A stretch of 64,000 nt of DNA from Streptomyces sp. NRRL S-244 (GTDB lineage: Bacteria > Actinomycetota > Actinomycetes > Streptomycetales > Streptomycetaceae): contig NZ_JOCX01000001.1 in NCBI RefSeq assembly GCF_000717915.1, forward strand, positions 310,001 through 374,000, written 5' to 3'. The notes below the pieces were generated by a model. It saw nothing but the letters and a program-made list of their open reading frames with translations, made no database searches and was not told the origin of the DNA. Below are positions 7,380-15,972 of the stretch, piece after piece. The position numbers and the translations under genes were made by a program. The first letter of the stretch is position 1; the number at the start of each line of letters is the position of its first letter.

Positions 7380-8399
7380 ATGGTGGCAGTGACCCCGGAA
7401 ACGGGGCAGGACTCAGGCCTCGGGGCTGACCTCGGGGCACAGCTCGCGGCGGCCTTCGACGCCGCCGTGGCGGCCGAGGAGCGCGTCGAGCCGCGCGACT
7501 GGATGCCCGAGGCGTACCGCGCCTCGCTGGTCCGCCAGATGGCCCAGCACGCCCACTCCGAGATCATCGGCATGCAGCCCGAGGCCAACTGGATCACCCG
7601 CGCGCCCTCGCTGCGCCGCAAGGCGATCCTGATGGCCAAGGTCCAGGACGAGGCCGGGCACGGCCTCTACCTGTACAGCGCCGCCGAGACCCTGGGCACC
7701 AGCCGCGACGAGCTGCTCGACAAGCTCCACTCCGGCAAGCAGAAGTACTCCTCGATCTTCAACTACCCCACCCTGACCTGGGCTGATGTCGGTGCGATCG
7801 GCTGGCTCGTGGACGGTGCGGCGATCACCAACCAGGTGCCGATCTGCCGCTGCTCGTACGGGCCGTACGCCCGCGCGATGGTGCGGATCTGCAAGGAGGA
7901 GTCCTTCCACCAGCGCCAGGGCTTCGAGCTCCTCATGGCCCTGTCCAAGGGCACCGAGGCGCAGCACGCGATGGCGCAGGACGCCGTGAACCGCTGGTGG
8001 TGGCCCTCACTGATGATGTTCGGCCCGCCGGACGACGAATCGGCGCACTCCGCGCAGTCCATGGCCTGGCGGATCAAGCGGCACTCCAACGACGAGCTGC
8101 GCCAGCGCTTCGTGGACATCGCCGTTCCGCAGGCCGAGGCGCTGGGCCTGACCCTGCCCGACCCGGACCTGAAGTGGAACGAGGAGCGCGGGCACCACGA
8201 CTTCGGCGCGATCGACTGGGCCGAGTTCTGGGACGTGCTCAAGGGCAACGGCCCGTGCAACGAACAGCGGATCGGCCAGCGCCGCCGGGCCCACGAGGAA
8301 GGCGCCTGGGTCCGCGAGGCGGCCGCGGCGTACGCGGAGAAGCACAGCGCACACCACGCCGTACAGAGCACGGCGACGAACGAGGAGGCAGGGGTATGA
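7380..8399 (+). CDS. paaA: 1,2-phenylacetyl-CoA epoxidase catalytic subunit PaaA
   Basis: Catalytic di-iron subunit of the multicomponent oxygenase that epoxidises the aromatic ring of phenylacetyl-CoA. The 339-residue protein is in the ferritin-like family. The diiron ligand motifs are visible as [23 protein letters not shown] and [12 protein letters not shown]. It is the first gene of paaABCDE, all joined by four-base overlaps or direct abutment, and a PaaR-like operator precedes it. The stop overlaps the paaB start (ATGA). The ATG at 7380 follows a weak GGGGCCGGG; a GTG one codon later is possible. Confidence 0.95.
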   Translation: MVAVTPETGQDSGLGADLGAQLAAAFDAAVAAEERVEPRDWMPEAYRASLVRQMAQHAHSEIIGMQPEANWITRAPSLRRKAILMAKVQDEAGHGLYLYSAAETLGTSRDELLDKLHSGKQKYSSIFNYPTLTWADVGAIGWLVDGAAITNQVPICRCSYGPYARAMVRICKEESFHQRQGFELLMALSKGTEAQHAMAQDAVNRWWWPSLMMFGPPDDESAHSAQSMAWRIKRHSNDELRQRFVDIAVPQAEALGLTLPDPDLKWNEERGHHDFGAIDWAEFWDVLKGNGPCNEQRIGQRRRAHEEGAWVREAAAAYAEKHSAHHAVQSTATNEEAGV

Positions 8400-8680
8400 C
8401 GCAGAACTGGCCACTGTGGGAGGTGTTCGTGCGCTCGCGCCGCGGCCTTTCGCACACGCACGCGGGCAGCCTGCACGCGCCCGACGCGGAGATGGCCCTG
8501 CGCAACGCCCGCGACCTCTACACCCGGCGCGGCGAGGGCATCTCGATCTGGGTGGTGCCCTCCACCGAGATCACCGCGTCCTCGCCGGACGAGCGGGACC
8601 CGTTCTTCGCCCCCTCGGCCGACAAGCCGTACCGGCACCCGACCTTCTACGAGATCCCCGAAGGGGTGAACCACCTGTGA
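8396..8680 (+). CDS. paaB: 1,2-phenylacetyl-CoA epoxidase subunit PaaB
   Basis: Small structural subunit (94 residues) of the phenylacetyl-CoA epoxidase. The typical N-terminus [20 protein letters not shown] and the segment [19 protein letters not shown] are diagnostic. It needs no catalytic residues of its own and bridges PaaAC heterodimers in characterised systems. GAGGAGG precedes its ATG, which overlaps the paaA stop; its own stop overlaps the paaC GTG. Confidence 0.95.
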   Translation: MTQNWPLWEVFVRSRRGLSHTHAGSLHAPDAEMALRNARDLYTRRGEGISIWVVPSTEITASSPDERDPFFAPSADKPYRHPTFYEIPEGVNHL

Positions 8681-9432
8681 CCAGCACCGATGCCGTTCAG
8701 TCCGATGTGGTTCAGCCCGAGGTCGTCCGGGCGGCGGCCCTCGCGCTCGGGGACGACGCGCTGATCCTCTCCCACCGCCTCGGCGAGTGGGCGGGTCACG
8801 CGCCCGTCCTGGAGGAGGAGGTCGCCCTCGCGAACATCGCGCTCGACCTGCTCGGTCAGGCCCGCGTCCTGCTGACCATGGCCGGCGACGAGGACGAGCT
8901 GGCCTTCCTGCGCGAGGAGCGTTCCTTCCGCAACCTCCAGCTGGTCGAGCAGCCGAACGGGGACTTCGCCCACACCATCGCCCGCCAGCTCTACTTCTCC
9001 TTCCACCAGCACGAGCTCTACGCGGAACTGGCGGCCGGCGACGGCCCGTTCGCCCCGCTCGCGGCCAAGGCCGTCAAGGAGACCGCGTACCACCGCGACC
9101 ACGCCGAGCAGTGGACCCTGCGGCTCGGCGACGGCACGCAGGAGAGCCGCGCCCGCATGCGGGCCGCCCTGGACGCGCTGTGGAAGTACACCGGCGAGAT
9201 GTTCCAGCCGGTGGAAGGCGTCGACGGCGTGGACTGGGCCGCCCTGGAGGGCCGCTGGCTGGCCGCCGTGGGCGGCGTGCTGGAGCGGGCCGGGCTCGCG
9301 CTCCCCGAAGGCCCGCGCACCGGCGCCTGGGCCGCCGGGGCGGGCCGCCAGGGCCTGCACACCGAGTCGTTCGGCCGGCTGCTCGCCGAGATGCAGCACC
9401 TGCACCGCAGCCATCCGGGGGCGTCATGGTGA
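8677..9432 (+). CDS. paaC: 1,2-phenylacetyl-CoA epoxidase subunit PaaC
   Basis: Non-catalytic ferritin-fold partner of PaaA, 251 residues. Characteristic stretches are ILSHRLGEWAGHAPVLEEE, ALDLLGQARVLLTMAG and KETAYHRDHAEQWTLRLGDG. It forms the PaaAC heterodimer with PaaA. The GTG start overlaps the paaB stop (GTGA), indicating coupled translation. The next gene begins inside its last codons. Confidence 0.94.
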   Translation: MTSTDAVQSDVVQPEVVRAAALALGDDALILSHRLGEWAGHAPVLEEEVALANIALDLLGQARVLLTMAGDEDELAFLREERSFRNLQLVEQPNGDFAHTIARQLYFSFHQHELYAELAAGDGPFAPLAAKAVKETAYHRDHAEQWTLRLGDGTQESRARMRAALDALWKYTGEMFQPVEGVDGVDWAALEGRWLAAVGGVLERAGLALPEGPRTGAWAAGAGRQGLHTESFGRLLAEMQHLHRSHPGASW

Positions 9433-9980
9433 CGGACGCGCCCCGCGCCGCGGCCCCCGCGGGCGAGCCCAGGGCAGCGGAGGCCCCCGAGGCGATGACC
9501 CGCCTGGAGGCGGAGCTGGCCGAGCTGGCGGGCTCCGTCCCCGACCCCGAGCTGCCCGTCCTCAGCCTCGCCGAGCTGGGCGTGATGCGCGGGGTGCGGA
9601 TGTACGAGGACGGTCACGTCGAGGTCACCCTGACCCCGACCTACACCGGCTGCCCCGCCATCGAGGCCATGTCCGCCGACATCGAGCGGGTCCTGACCGG
9701 CCACGGCATCCCGGACGTGCGGGTGCGCACCGTCCTGGCCCCGGCCTGGTCCACCGACGACATCAGCGCCGAGGGGCGGCGCAAGCTCGCCGAGTTCGGC
9801 ATCGCCCCGCCCCGCCCGCACGCGGCCGGCGGGCCGGTCCCTCTCACCCTCTCGGTCCGCTGCCCCAACTGCGGATCGACCGACACCGAACTGCTCAGCC
9901 GGTTCTCCTCCACCGCATGCAAGGCGCTGCGCCGCTGCACCGCCTGCCGTGAACCGTTCGACCACTTCAAGGAGCTGTAG
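9426..9980 (+). CDS. paaD: Phenylacetate-CoA oxygenase assembly protein PaaD
   Basis: Maturation factor of 184 residues needed for the epoxidase. An N-terminal MIP18/DUF59 domain (SVPDPELPVLSLAELGVM, YTGCPAIEAM) is followed by a C-terminal cysteine-rich region with two CxxC pairs (CPNCGSTDTELL, CTACREPFDHF). These cysteines suggest metal or Fe-S handling, consistent with the related SUF/Isd maturation factors. The ATG at 9426 lies inside the paaC end; a GTG at 9429 is an equally possible start. Its TAG directly abuts the paaE ATG. Confidence 0.92.
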   Translation: MVTDAPRAAAPAGEPRAAEAPEAMTRLEAELAELAGSVPDPELPVLSLAELGVMRGVRMYEDGHVEVTLTPTYTGCPAIEAMSADIERVLTGHGIPDVRVRTVLAPAWSTDDISAEGRRKLAEFGIAPPRPHAAGGPVPLTLSVRCPNCGSTDTELLSRFSSTACKALRRCTACREPFDHFKEL

Positions 9981-11108
9981 ATGGCCGCGTCCACGCCGTC
10001 GCCCACGTCGGGCTCCGGGCGCCCCGCGCGCCACGGCGCCTTCCACCCGCTGACGGTGGCGGCGGTCGACCGGCTCACCGACGACTCCGTGGCGCTGACC
10101 CTGCGCGTCCCCGAGGAGCTGCGCGGCGAGTACCTGCACGCCCCCGGCCAGCACCTCACACTGCGCCGCCGCACCCCCGAGGGCACGGAGGTCCGCCGCA
10201 CGTACTCGATCTGCTCGCCCGCCCCGGCCCCCGCGGGCCCGGGCCCGGCGGCGCTGCGGGTGGGTGTGCGGCTGGTGGAGGGCGGCGAGTTCTCCACGTT
10301 CGCCCACAAGGAGATCGCCGCCGGGGACGTGCTGGACGTGATGGTCCCGGCCGGGCGCTTCGTCCTGGAGCCGGCCGCCGCCCCGGCCGCCGGTCACTAC
10401 GCGGCGATCGTCGGCGGCAGCGGGATCACCCCGGTGCTGTCGATCGCCGCCTCGCTGCTGGCGGCGCGGCCCGACGCCCGGTTCTGCCTGGTCCGCAGCG
10501 ACCGTACGGCCGCGTCGACGATGTTCCTGGACGAGGTCGCCGACCTCAAGGACCGTTTCCCGGACCGGTTCCAGCTGGTGACCGTCCTTTCCCGGGAGGA
10601 GCAGGAGGCCGGGCTGCCGTCCGGCCGCCTCGACGAGGAGCGGCTGAAGGCCCTGCTGCCCGCTCTGCTGCCCGTGGCGGAGGTGACGGGCTGGTTCCTG
10701 TGCGGCCCGTACGGGCTGGTCATGGGCGCGGAGCGGGCGCTGGGCACGCTCGGCGTCGCCCGGACCCGGATCCACGAGGAGATCTTCCACGTCGAGGACA
10801 CGGCGGCGCCGGCGCCGGCCGCGGCCCCGTCCCACGTACGGGTCACGGCCCGCCTCGACGGCCGCTCCGGGACCTGGCCGGTCCAGGACGGCGAGTCCCT
10901 GCTGGACGCCGTGCTGCGCAACCGCGCGGACGCCCCGTACGCCTGCAAGGGCGGGGTCTGCGGCACTTGCCGGGCGTTCCTGGTCACGGGCGAGGTCCGG
11001 ATGGACCGGAACTTCGCGCTGGAGTCGGAGGAGACGGAGGCCGGGTTCGTGCTGGCCTGCCAGTCGCACGCGGTGACCGAGGAAGTGGAGATCGACTTCG
11101 ACCGCTGA
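9981..11108 (+). CDS. paaE: 1,2-phenylacetyl-CoA epoxidase reductase PaaE
   Basis: NAD(P)H-dependent electron donor to PaaA, 375 residues. An N-terminal FAD-binding domain (RRTYSICSPAP), a nicotinamide-binding domain (VGGSGITPVLSIAASLL) and a C-terminal plant-type [2Fe-2S] domain are present. The cluster motif is CKGGVCGTCRAFL with the fourth cysteine in VLACQSH. The insertion of Ala/Pro-rich linkers before the ferredoxin domain is typical of high G+C genomes. Last gene of the paaABCDE operon. Confidence 0.94.
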   Translation: MAASTPSPTSGSGRPARHGAFHPLTVAAVDRLTDDSVALTLRVPEELRGEYLHAPGQHLTLRRRTPEGTEVRRTYSICSPAPAPAGPGPAALRVGVRLVEGGEFSTFAHKEIAAGDVLDVMVPAGRFVLEPAAAPAAGHYAAIVGGSGITPVLSIAASLLAARPDARFCLVRSDRTAASTMFLDEVADLKDRFPDRFQLVTVLSREEQEAGLPSGRLDEERLKALLPALLPVAEVTGWFLCGPYGLVMGAERALGTLGVARTRIHEEIFHVEDTAAPAPAAAPSHVRVTARLDGRSGTWPVQDGESLLDAVLRNRADAPYACKGGVCGTCRAFLVTGEVRMDRNFALESEETEAGFVLACQSHAVTEEVEIDFDR

Positions 11109-11156
11109 GGCCGGCCGTTTCCTCACCCTGTGCATTTTCAACCGCGTGCTCTATCT

Positions 11157-11169
11157 TGACGCACCGTCA
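11157..11169. promoter_or_regulatory. Palindromic operator candidate before acyl-CoA dehydrogenase
   Basis: TGACGCACCGTCA is a perfect 5-3-5 inverted repeat, 50 bp upstream of the acyl-CoA dehydrogenase start. TATCTT, a plausible -10 element, runs into its first bases, so a bound protein would block initiation. A TetR-type lipid regulator is a guess; no regulator gene is adjacent. Confidence 0.4.
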
Positions 11170-11218
11170 GGCCCGGACCGGGTCTGACGGGGATCCGGTG
11201 CGCGCGGGAGGACAGGCA

Positions 11219-12361
11219 GTGGACTTCACCTTCACCGAGGAGCAGCAGGCCGCCGTCGAGGCGGCGAAGGCCGTCTTCGCGGACGTCGCCCCGGACGGCG
11301 TGCCCAGCCCCGCGCTGACCCCGGGGGCCGTCGCCGAGGACTTCGACCGGCCGCTGTGGGCCAAGCTCGCCGCGTCCGACCTGCTGAGCCTGGTCCTCGC
11401 CGAGGAGCACGGCGGCGCGGGCCTCGACGCGATCGCCCTGTGCCTGGTGCTGCGCGAGGCGGCGAAGGTGCTGGCCCGCGTGCCACTGCTGGAGCACTGC
11501 GCCACCGCCATGGCCGTCCAGGCCCACGGCAGCCCCGAACTGGCCGCCGCCCTGTTGCCCGGTGCCGGGCGCGGGACGCTCGTCCTCACCGCCGCCGCCC
11601 ACGGCCGCAGCGGCCACGATCCCGCGGAACTCGCCGTCACCGCCCGCCGCGAGGGCGCCCAGTGGACCCTCGACGGGGTGCAGACGGCCGTCCCCTGGGC
11701 GCACGGCGCCGACTGGATCGCCGTACCGGCCCACACCGGCGAGGGGGAGGCCGTCCTGGCGCTCGTCCCGCGCACCGCCGAGGGGCTCACCCTGGCCGAC
11801 CAGGTCTCCACCAGCGGGGAGCGGCTGGCCGAACTCGCCCTGGACGGCGTACGGGTGCCCGCGAGCCACCTCATCGACGACCCGGGCGCCTGGGAGCGGC
11901 TGCGCCAGCTCCTCGCCACCGGGACCTGCGCCCTGGCGCTCGGCCTGGGCACGGGCGTGCTCACCATGACCAGCCAATACACCGGCAAGCGCGAGCAGTT
12001 CGGCTTCCCGGTGGCTACCTTCCAGGCCGTCGCCGTCCAGGCCGCCGACCGCTACATCGACCTGCGCGCCATGGAGGTCACCCTCTGGCAGGCCGCCTGG
12101 CGGCTCGACGCGGCGACCGGTGGAGCCGGCGGCCCGCTGCCGAGCGCCGGGGACGTCGCCGTCGCGAAGATCTGGGCCTCGGAGGGGGTACGCCGGGTCG
12201 TGCAGACCGCGCAGCACCTGCACGGCGGCTTCGGCGCCGACACCGACTACCCGCTCCACCGCTACCACGCGTGGGCCAAGCAGCTGGAGCTCCAGCTGGG
12301 GCCGGCCGCCGTGCACGAGGAGGCGCTGGGCGACCTGCTGGCCGCCCACGCCCTCGCCTGA
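11219..12361 (+). CDS. Acyl-CoA dehydrogenase family protein
   Basis: FAD-dependent acyl-CoA dehydrogenase of 380 residues. It begins with the N-terminal helical domain (DFTFTEEQQAAVEAAK), then the beta middle domain, then the C-terminal four-helix domain (YTGKREQFGFPVATFQAVAVQ, HLHGGFGADTDYPLHRYH). The substrate cannot be deduced. The middle domain is less conserved than in short-chain enzymes, and the protein resembles the short FadE-type partners often used in steroid or branched-acyl catabolism. The GTG at 11219 has a strong GGGAGGAC site. It lies 110 bp after paaE with its own candidate promoter, so it is not clearly part of that operon. Confidence 0.82.
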   Translation: MDFTFTEEQQAAVEAAKAVFADVAPDGVPSPALTPGAVAEDFDRPLWAKLAASDLLSLVLAEEHGGAGLDAIALCLVLREAAKVLARVPLLEHCATAMAVQAHGSPELAAALLPGAGRGTLVLTAAAHGRSGHDPAELAVTARREGAQWTLDGVQTAVPWAHGADWIAVPAHTGEGEAVLALVPRTAEGLTLADQVSTSGERLAELALDGVRVPASHLIDDPGAWERLRQLLATGTCALALGLGTGVLTMTSQYTGKREQFGFPVATFQAVAVQAADRYIDLRAMEVTLWQAAWRLDAATGGAGGPLPSAGDVAVAKIWASEGVRRVVQTAQHLHGGFGADTDYPLHRYHAWAKQLELQLGPAAVHEEALGDLLAAHALA

Positions 12362-12402
12362 CCGCCGACGGCCGACCGCCGACGGCCCCGCCGCCCGACG
12401 CC

Positions 12403-12747
12403 CTAGAGCACGAAGGCCGGGTTCCCGTTGTCGGTCACCATCGGGCGCCCGGCGCCGTCCCAGGCCTGCATGCCGCCGTCGATGTTCACGGCGTCGACGC
12501 CCTGGCGCACCAGGTACTGGGTGACCTGCGCGGAGCGCCCGCCGACCCGGCACATCACGTGCACGCGCCGGCCGTCCTCGACGGCCTCCGTCAGCTCACC
12601 GAAGCGGGCCACGAAGTCGCTCATCGGAATGTGCAGGGCACCTTCCACGTGTCCGGCAGCCCATTCGTCGTCCTCACGGACGTCGAGGACAAAGCCTTCG
12701 GAGGGCACCGCGGCGGCGTCCACCGAGGGAAGCGGTCCGAAGTTCAT
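12403..12747 (-). CDS. Rhodanese-like domain protein
   Basis: Single-domain sulfurtransferase of 114 residues. The domain start (VLDVREDDEWAAGHVEGALH) and the active-site loop CRVGGRS with catalytic cysteine at residue 66 are intact, so it should carry a persulfide. The acceptor is unknown. The ATG at 12747 follows AGAAGG. It lies downstream of the J-domain gene in the same direction, 36 bp away, and convergent with the acyl-CoA dehydrogenase. Confidence 0.88.
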   Translation of the reverse strand: MNFGPLPSVDAAAVPSEGFVLDVREDDEWAAGHVEGALHIPMSDFVARFGELTEAVEDGRRVHVMCRVGGRSAQVTQYLVRQGVDAVNIDGGMQAWDGAGRPMVTDNGNPAFVL

Positions 12748-12783
12748 ACGTCGCCTTCTCTCATCGCAGATCTGTTTCCCAAC

Positions 12784-13593
12784 CTATCCAACGAGCGCGG
12801 CAAGCTCCGCCTCACGCTTCGCGACATCCGCGAGCAGTTGCTCCGCGATCTCCTCCAGCAGCCGGTCCGGATCCTCCGGAGCCATCCGCAGCATCGATCC
12901 GATCGCGCTGTCCTCCAGCTCGCGCGCCAGCGTCGCCAGCAGCTCCTTGCGCTGTGCCAGCCACTCCAGCCGGGCGTACAGCTCCTCGCTCTCGTTGAGC
13001 TGCCGTACGGCCTCCGGTACGGGGCCCGCCGCCCACTCCTCGGCCAGCTCGCGCAGCAGCTGCTCCTCGCCCCGCCCGTACGCCGCGTTGACCCGCGCGA
13101 TGAACGCATCGCGGCGCTCGCGCTCGGCTTCGTCCCGGGCGAGGTCCGGGTGCGCCTTGCGGACCAGCTCGCGGTAGAGGCGGCGTACCTCCTCCGACGG
13201 CCGCACCCGCTGCGGGGGCCGCACCGGCCGGTCGGTGAGCATCGCCGACGCGTCGTCGGAGATGCCCTCCGAATCCATCCAGTCGTGGAACAGCTCGTCC
13301 ACCCCTGGCATCGGCATCACCAGCGAGCGGGCGTCCCGGGCCCGTCGCAGATCCTCGGGGTCCCCGCTGCGCTCCGCCTTCGCTTCGGCGATCAGCGCGT
13401 CCAGCTCGTCGAGCCGCGAGTACATCGGGCCGAGCTTCTGGTGGTGCAGCCGGGAGAAGTTCTCCACCTCCACCCGGAAGGTCTCCACCGCGATCTCGAA
13501 CTCGATCAGCGCCTGCTCGGCGGCCCGAACGGCCCGCTCCAGGCGCGCCTCGGGACGCTCGTCGCCCGTCTCTTCAGTCTGCTGCTCGCTCAC
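12784..13593 (-). CDS. J-domain (DnaJ-like) protein
   Basis: A 269-residue, strongly charged, mostly helical protein. The N-terminal 100 residues form a probable coiled coil (LERAVRAAEQALIEFEIAVE). A J-like segment follows at about residues 150-190, with the HPD tripeptide that contacts Hsp70 (RKAHPDLARDEAERERRD) and FIARVNAAYGRG. The C-terminal third is again helical. It has no zinc fingers or G/F region, so it is a class III co-chaperone at best. The partner is unknown. A perfect parS palindrome lies 26 bp before its start. Confidence 0.72.
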   Translation of the reverse strand: MSEQQTEETGDERPEARLERAVRAAEQALIEFEIAVETFRVEVENFSRLHHQKLGPMYSRLDELDALIAEAKAERSGDPEDLRRARDARSLVMPMPGVDELFHDWMDSEGISDDASAMLTDRPVRPPQRVRPSEEVRRLYRELVRKAHPDLARDEAERERRDAFIARVNAAYGRGEEQLLRELAEEWAAGPVPEAVRQLNESEELYARLEWLAQRKELLATLARELEDSAIGSMLRMAPEDPDRLLEEIAEQLLADVAKREAELAALVG

Positions 13594-13618
13594 CCGGCCA
13601 GCCTACGGCCGGTTGGCC

Positions 13619-13650
13619 CGGGTCGATGTTTCACGTGAAACATCGACCCG
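13619..13650. other. parS: parS centromere site (32-bp perfect palindrome)
   Basis: The ParB-binding core GTTTCACGTGAAAC occupies 13628-13641, and the symmetry extends without mismatch to 32 bp. It lies in the gap between the J-domain gene and the DUF2252 gene, about 35 kb from oriC on the opposite side from parAB. Binding by ParB is expected from the known Streptomyces consensus. Confidence 0.92.
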
Positions 13651-13680
13651 CGACCGTGACCCCGGGCCCAGCCCGGGTCA

Positions 13681-13700
13681 GGCCCGGGTCAGGCCGGGCC
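13681..13700 (-). terminator. Probable terminator of DUF2252 gene
   Basis: A 7-bp stem GGCCCGG/CCGGGCC with a six-base loop sits within a run of GGGCCC and CCCGGGTCAGGC direct repeats (about 13663-13708), just past the DUF2252 stop at 13719. The repeats allow alternative pairings, so the exact hairpin is uncertain. Confidence 0.4.
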
Positions 13701-13718
13701 CAGGGCCCACTGACCCGC

Positions 13719-15212
13719 TCAGACCCCGGCCTCGGCCGCGATCCGCCCGGACTTCACCGCCGCCACCAGGTGCGCGTGGTCGGCCTCGCTCCGGTCGGCG
13801 TACGCCACCGCGAAGGTGGCCATCGCCTCGTCCAGCTCGTCGTTCTTGCCGCAGTACCCGGCCAGCAGCCGCGGATCGGCGCTGTGCGCGTGCGCCCGGG
13901 CCAGCAGGGCGCCGGTCATCCGCCCGTAGTCGTCGATCTGGTCGGGGGCCAGCGCCGCCGGGTCCACGCTGCCCTTGCGGTTGCGGAACTGCCGTACCTG
14001 GTAGGGCCGCCCCTCCACCGTGGTCCAGCCCAGCAGGATGTCCGAGACCACCTGCATCCGCTTCTGCCCGGCCACCACCCGGCGGCCCTCGTGCTCCTCG
14101 ACCGCGCTCTCGAAGCCCAGCGCGGGCAGGTACGGCAGCAGCACCGACGGCCGCGCCTCCTTCACCTGGAGCACCAGCGGCTCGCCCCGGTGGTCCAGCA
14201 GCAGCACCACGTACGAGCGGGTGCCGACGCTCCCGGTGCCCACCACGCGGAAGGCCACGTCATGGATGGCGTACCGGGCCAGCAGCGGCAGTCGGTCGCC
14301 CTGGAGGGTCTTCAGGTACGGACCCAGCGCGGCCGCCACGGCCGCCGCCTCCCCGTCGCCGACCCGGCGCAGCACCGGCAGCGCGTCCACGAAGCGACGG
14401 GCACCGTCCGCGCCGGCCTCGGTGGACTTGGCGGCGAACCGCGCCGAGGTGTTGTTGCGGGCCTTCTCCGAGACCCGCTCCAGGGTGCCCAGCAGGTCCC
14501 GGGCGTCGGTGTGCGAGACGAGCTCCTCGTCCGCGATGGCGTTCCAGGCGTCCAGCGCCGGCAGCTTGGCCAGCAGCCGCATGGTCCGCCGGTACGCGCC
14601 CACCGCGTCGTGCGCCGCGGCCCGGCAGGTGTCCTCGTCCGCGCCGGCCACCCGCCCGGCCAGGACCAGCGAGGTCGCGAGCCGCTTCACGTCCCACTCC
14701 CACGGACCGAACACGGTCTCGTCGAAGTCGTTCAGGTCGATGACGAGCCGGCCGCGGGCATCCCCGTACAGGCCGAAATTCGCCGCGTGGGCGTCACCGC
14801 AGATCTGTGCGCCGACACCGGTCACCGGGCCGCCGGACAGGTCGTGCGCCATCAGCCCGGCCGCCCCGCGCAGGAACGCGAAGGGGTTCGCGGCCATCCG
14901 GCCGACCCGTATCGGCGCCAGCTCGGGGACCCGACCGACGTTGGACTCCTCCACGGCCCGCACCGCGTCCGGCCGGCCGGCCGGGGCCTCGAAGTGCGCG
15001 TGCGCCGAGCGCGGCACCCGCAGCCGCAGCGCCTTGCCCGCCTCCTTGGGCGAACCCGCCACGACCCGCGCCGCGAACCCGTCGACGGACGGGATCCGCC
15101 CGCCGGACGCCGCGCCCGCCGCCCCGCCCGCCGTCGCGACAGCCGCGCGGCCCGTCGCCCCGCCCGGCTCCGTTATCGGCTCCGCCACTCGCTGCTCCGG
15201 TACCGCCACCAT
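13719..15212 (-). CDS. DUF2252 family protein
   Basis: A 497-residue protein of a widespread but poorly understood family with a distant kinase or phosphotransferase look. Family landmarks are RVGRMAANPFAFLRGAA, the GDAHAANFGLYGD motif (resembling the catalytic loop of aminoglycoside-type kinases), and VIDLNDFDETVFGPWEWDVKRL. GVVGTGSVGTRSYVVLL-type glycine-rich sequence follows (read here as RVVGTGSVGTRSYVVLLL). The first 45 residues are a low-complexity Ala/Gly tail, so a later start is possible. It stands alone between the J-domain gene and a two-component system. Confidence 0.75.
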   Translation of the reverse strand: MVAVPEQRVAEPITEPGGATGRAAVATAGGAAGAASGGRIPSVDGFAARVVAGSPKEAGKALRLRVPRSAHAHFEAPAGRPDAVRAVEESNVGRVPELAPIRVGRMAANPFAFLRGAAGLMAHDLSGGPVTGVGAQICGDAHAANFGLYGDARGRLVIDLNDFDETVFGPWEWDVKRLATSLVLAGRVAGADEDTCRAAAHDAVGAYRRTMRLLAKLPALDAWNAIADEELVSHTDARDLLGTLERVSEKARNNTSARFAAKSTEAGADGARRFVDALPVLRRVGDGEAAAVAAALGPYLKTLQGDRLPLLARYAIHDVAFRVVGTGSVGTRSYVVLLLDHRGEPLVLQVKEARPSVLLPYLPALGFESAVEEHEGRRVVAGQKRMQVVSDILLGWTTVEGRPYQVRQFRNRKGSVDPAALAPDQIDDYGRMTGALLARAHAHSADPRLLAGYCGKNDELDEAMATFAVAYADRSEADHAHLVAAVKSGRIAAEAGV

Positions 15213-15304
15213 CCGTGCCGCCCCCGCCCGTACCCGTCGTACTGTCCCGGCCCGGCGGCATCGATCCGCCCGGCCCCACCAACATCGATTCGGCCCGACC
15301 GTAT

Positions 15305-15964
15305 CTACAGCCCGGCGTCCCTGGCCAGCAGGGCGGCCTGAACCCGGTTCTCGCAGCCCAGCTTCGAGAGGATGCGGCTCACGTACGTCTTCACCGTCGC
15401 CTCGCTCATGTGCAGCCGCCGGCCCGCGTCCGCGTTCGACAGCCCCTCGCCCAGCAGCGCCAGCACCCCGCGCTCCCGCTCGCTCAGCTCCGCCACCCGC
15501 CGACGGGCCTCCTCGCCGCGCGCCGCGCCCTGCCCCGAGGCCAGCTGGTCGACCACGTGCCGGGTCGCCCCCGGCGAGAGGTACGCGTCCCCGGCCGCGG
15601 CCGCCCGGACCGCGCCGATCAGCTCGCCCGGCGCCGTGTCCTTCAGCAGGAACCCCGCGCCGCCCGAGCCCAGCGCCCGCAGCACGTTCTCCTTCTCCCC
15701 GAAGGTGGTCAGGATCAGCGCCCGGACCTCCGGCGCCGCACGCCCCAGCTCGCCGAGCGCGGTCAGCCCGTCCATCACCGGCATCTGGATGTCCAGCAGC
15801 ATCACGTCCGGCACGTGCGCGCGGGCCAGTTCCACGGCCTCGCGCCCGTTCGCCGCCTCCGCGACGACCTCGATGTCGGGTGCCGAGGTCAGGATCATCC
15901 TGATTCCGGCCCTGATCAGCGGCTCGTCGTCAGCGATCACCACTCGGATCACCTTGGCTGTCAC
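15305..15964 (-). CDS. NarL/LuxR-family response regulator
   Basis: Two-domain regulator of 219 residues. The receiver domain has the acidic pair D12-D13, phospho-acceptor D58 (LLDIQMP), T in LILTTF and K in LLKDTAPGEL. The C-terminal LuxR-type HTH reads LSERERGVLALLGEGLSNADAG then MSEATVKTYVSRILSKLG. Its GTG start lies 8 bp after the stop of the upstream histidine kinase with TAGGAG between them, so the two form a cognate pair. The stimulus and targets are unknown. Confidence 0.92.
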   Translation of the reverse strand: MTAKVIRVVIADDEPLIRAGIRMILTSAPDIEVVAEAANGREAVELARAHVPDVMLLDIQMPVMDGLTALGELGRAAPEVRALILTTFGEKENVLRALGSGGAGFLLKDTAPGELIGAVRAAAAGDAYLSPGATRHVVDQLASGQGAARGEEARRRVAELSERERGVLALLGEGLSNADAGRRLHMSEATVKTYVSRILSKLGCENRVQAALLARDAGL

Positions 15965-15972
15965 CCGTGCTC

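Noticed and set aside
9018..11141. 707-codon minus-strand frame opposite paaC, paaD and paaE
   Set aside because: Antisense to three certain genes; Arg/Gly/His-rich shadow composition.
11356..13638. 760-codon plus-strand frame through acyl-CoA dehydrogenase, rhodanese and J-domain genes
   Set aside because: It runs in the wrong frame or strand of three real genes and has no coherent domain.
13663..13708. GGGCCC/CCCGGG repeats as a CRISPR-like or mobile-element end
   Set aside because: Short, irregular and without spacers; better explained as terminator-type G+C sequence.
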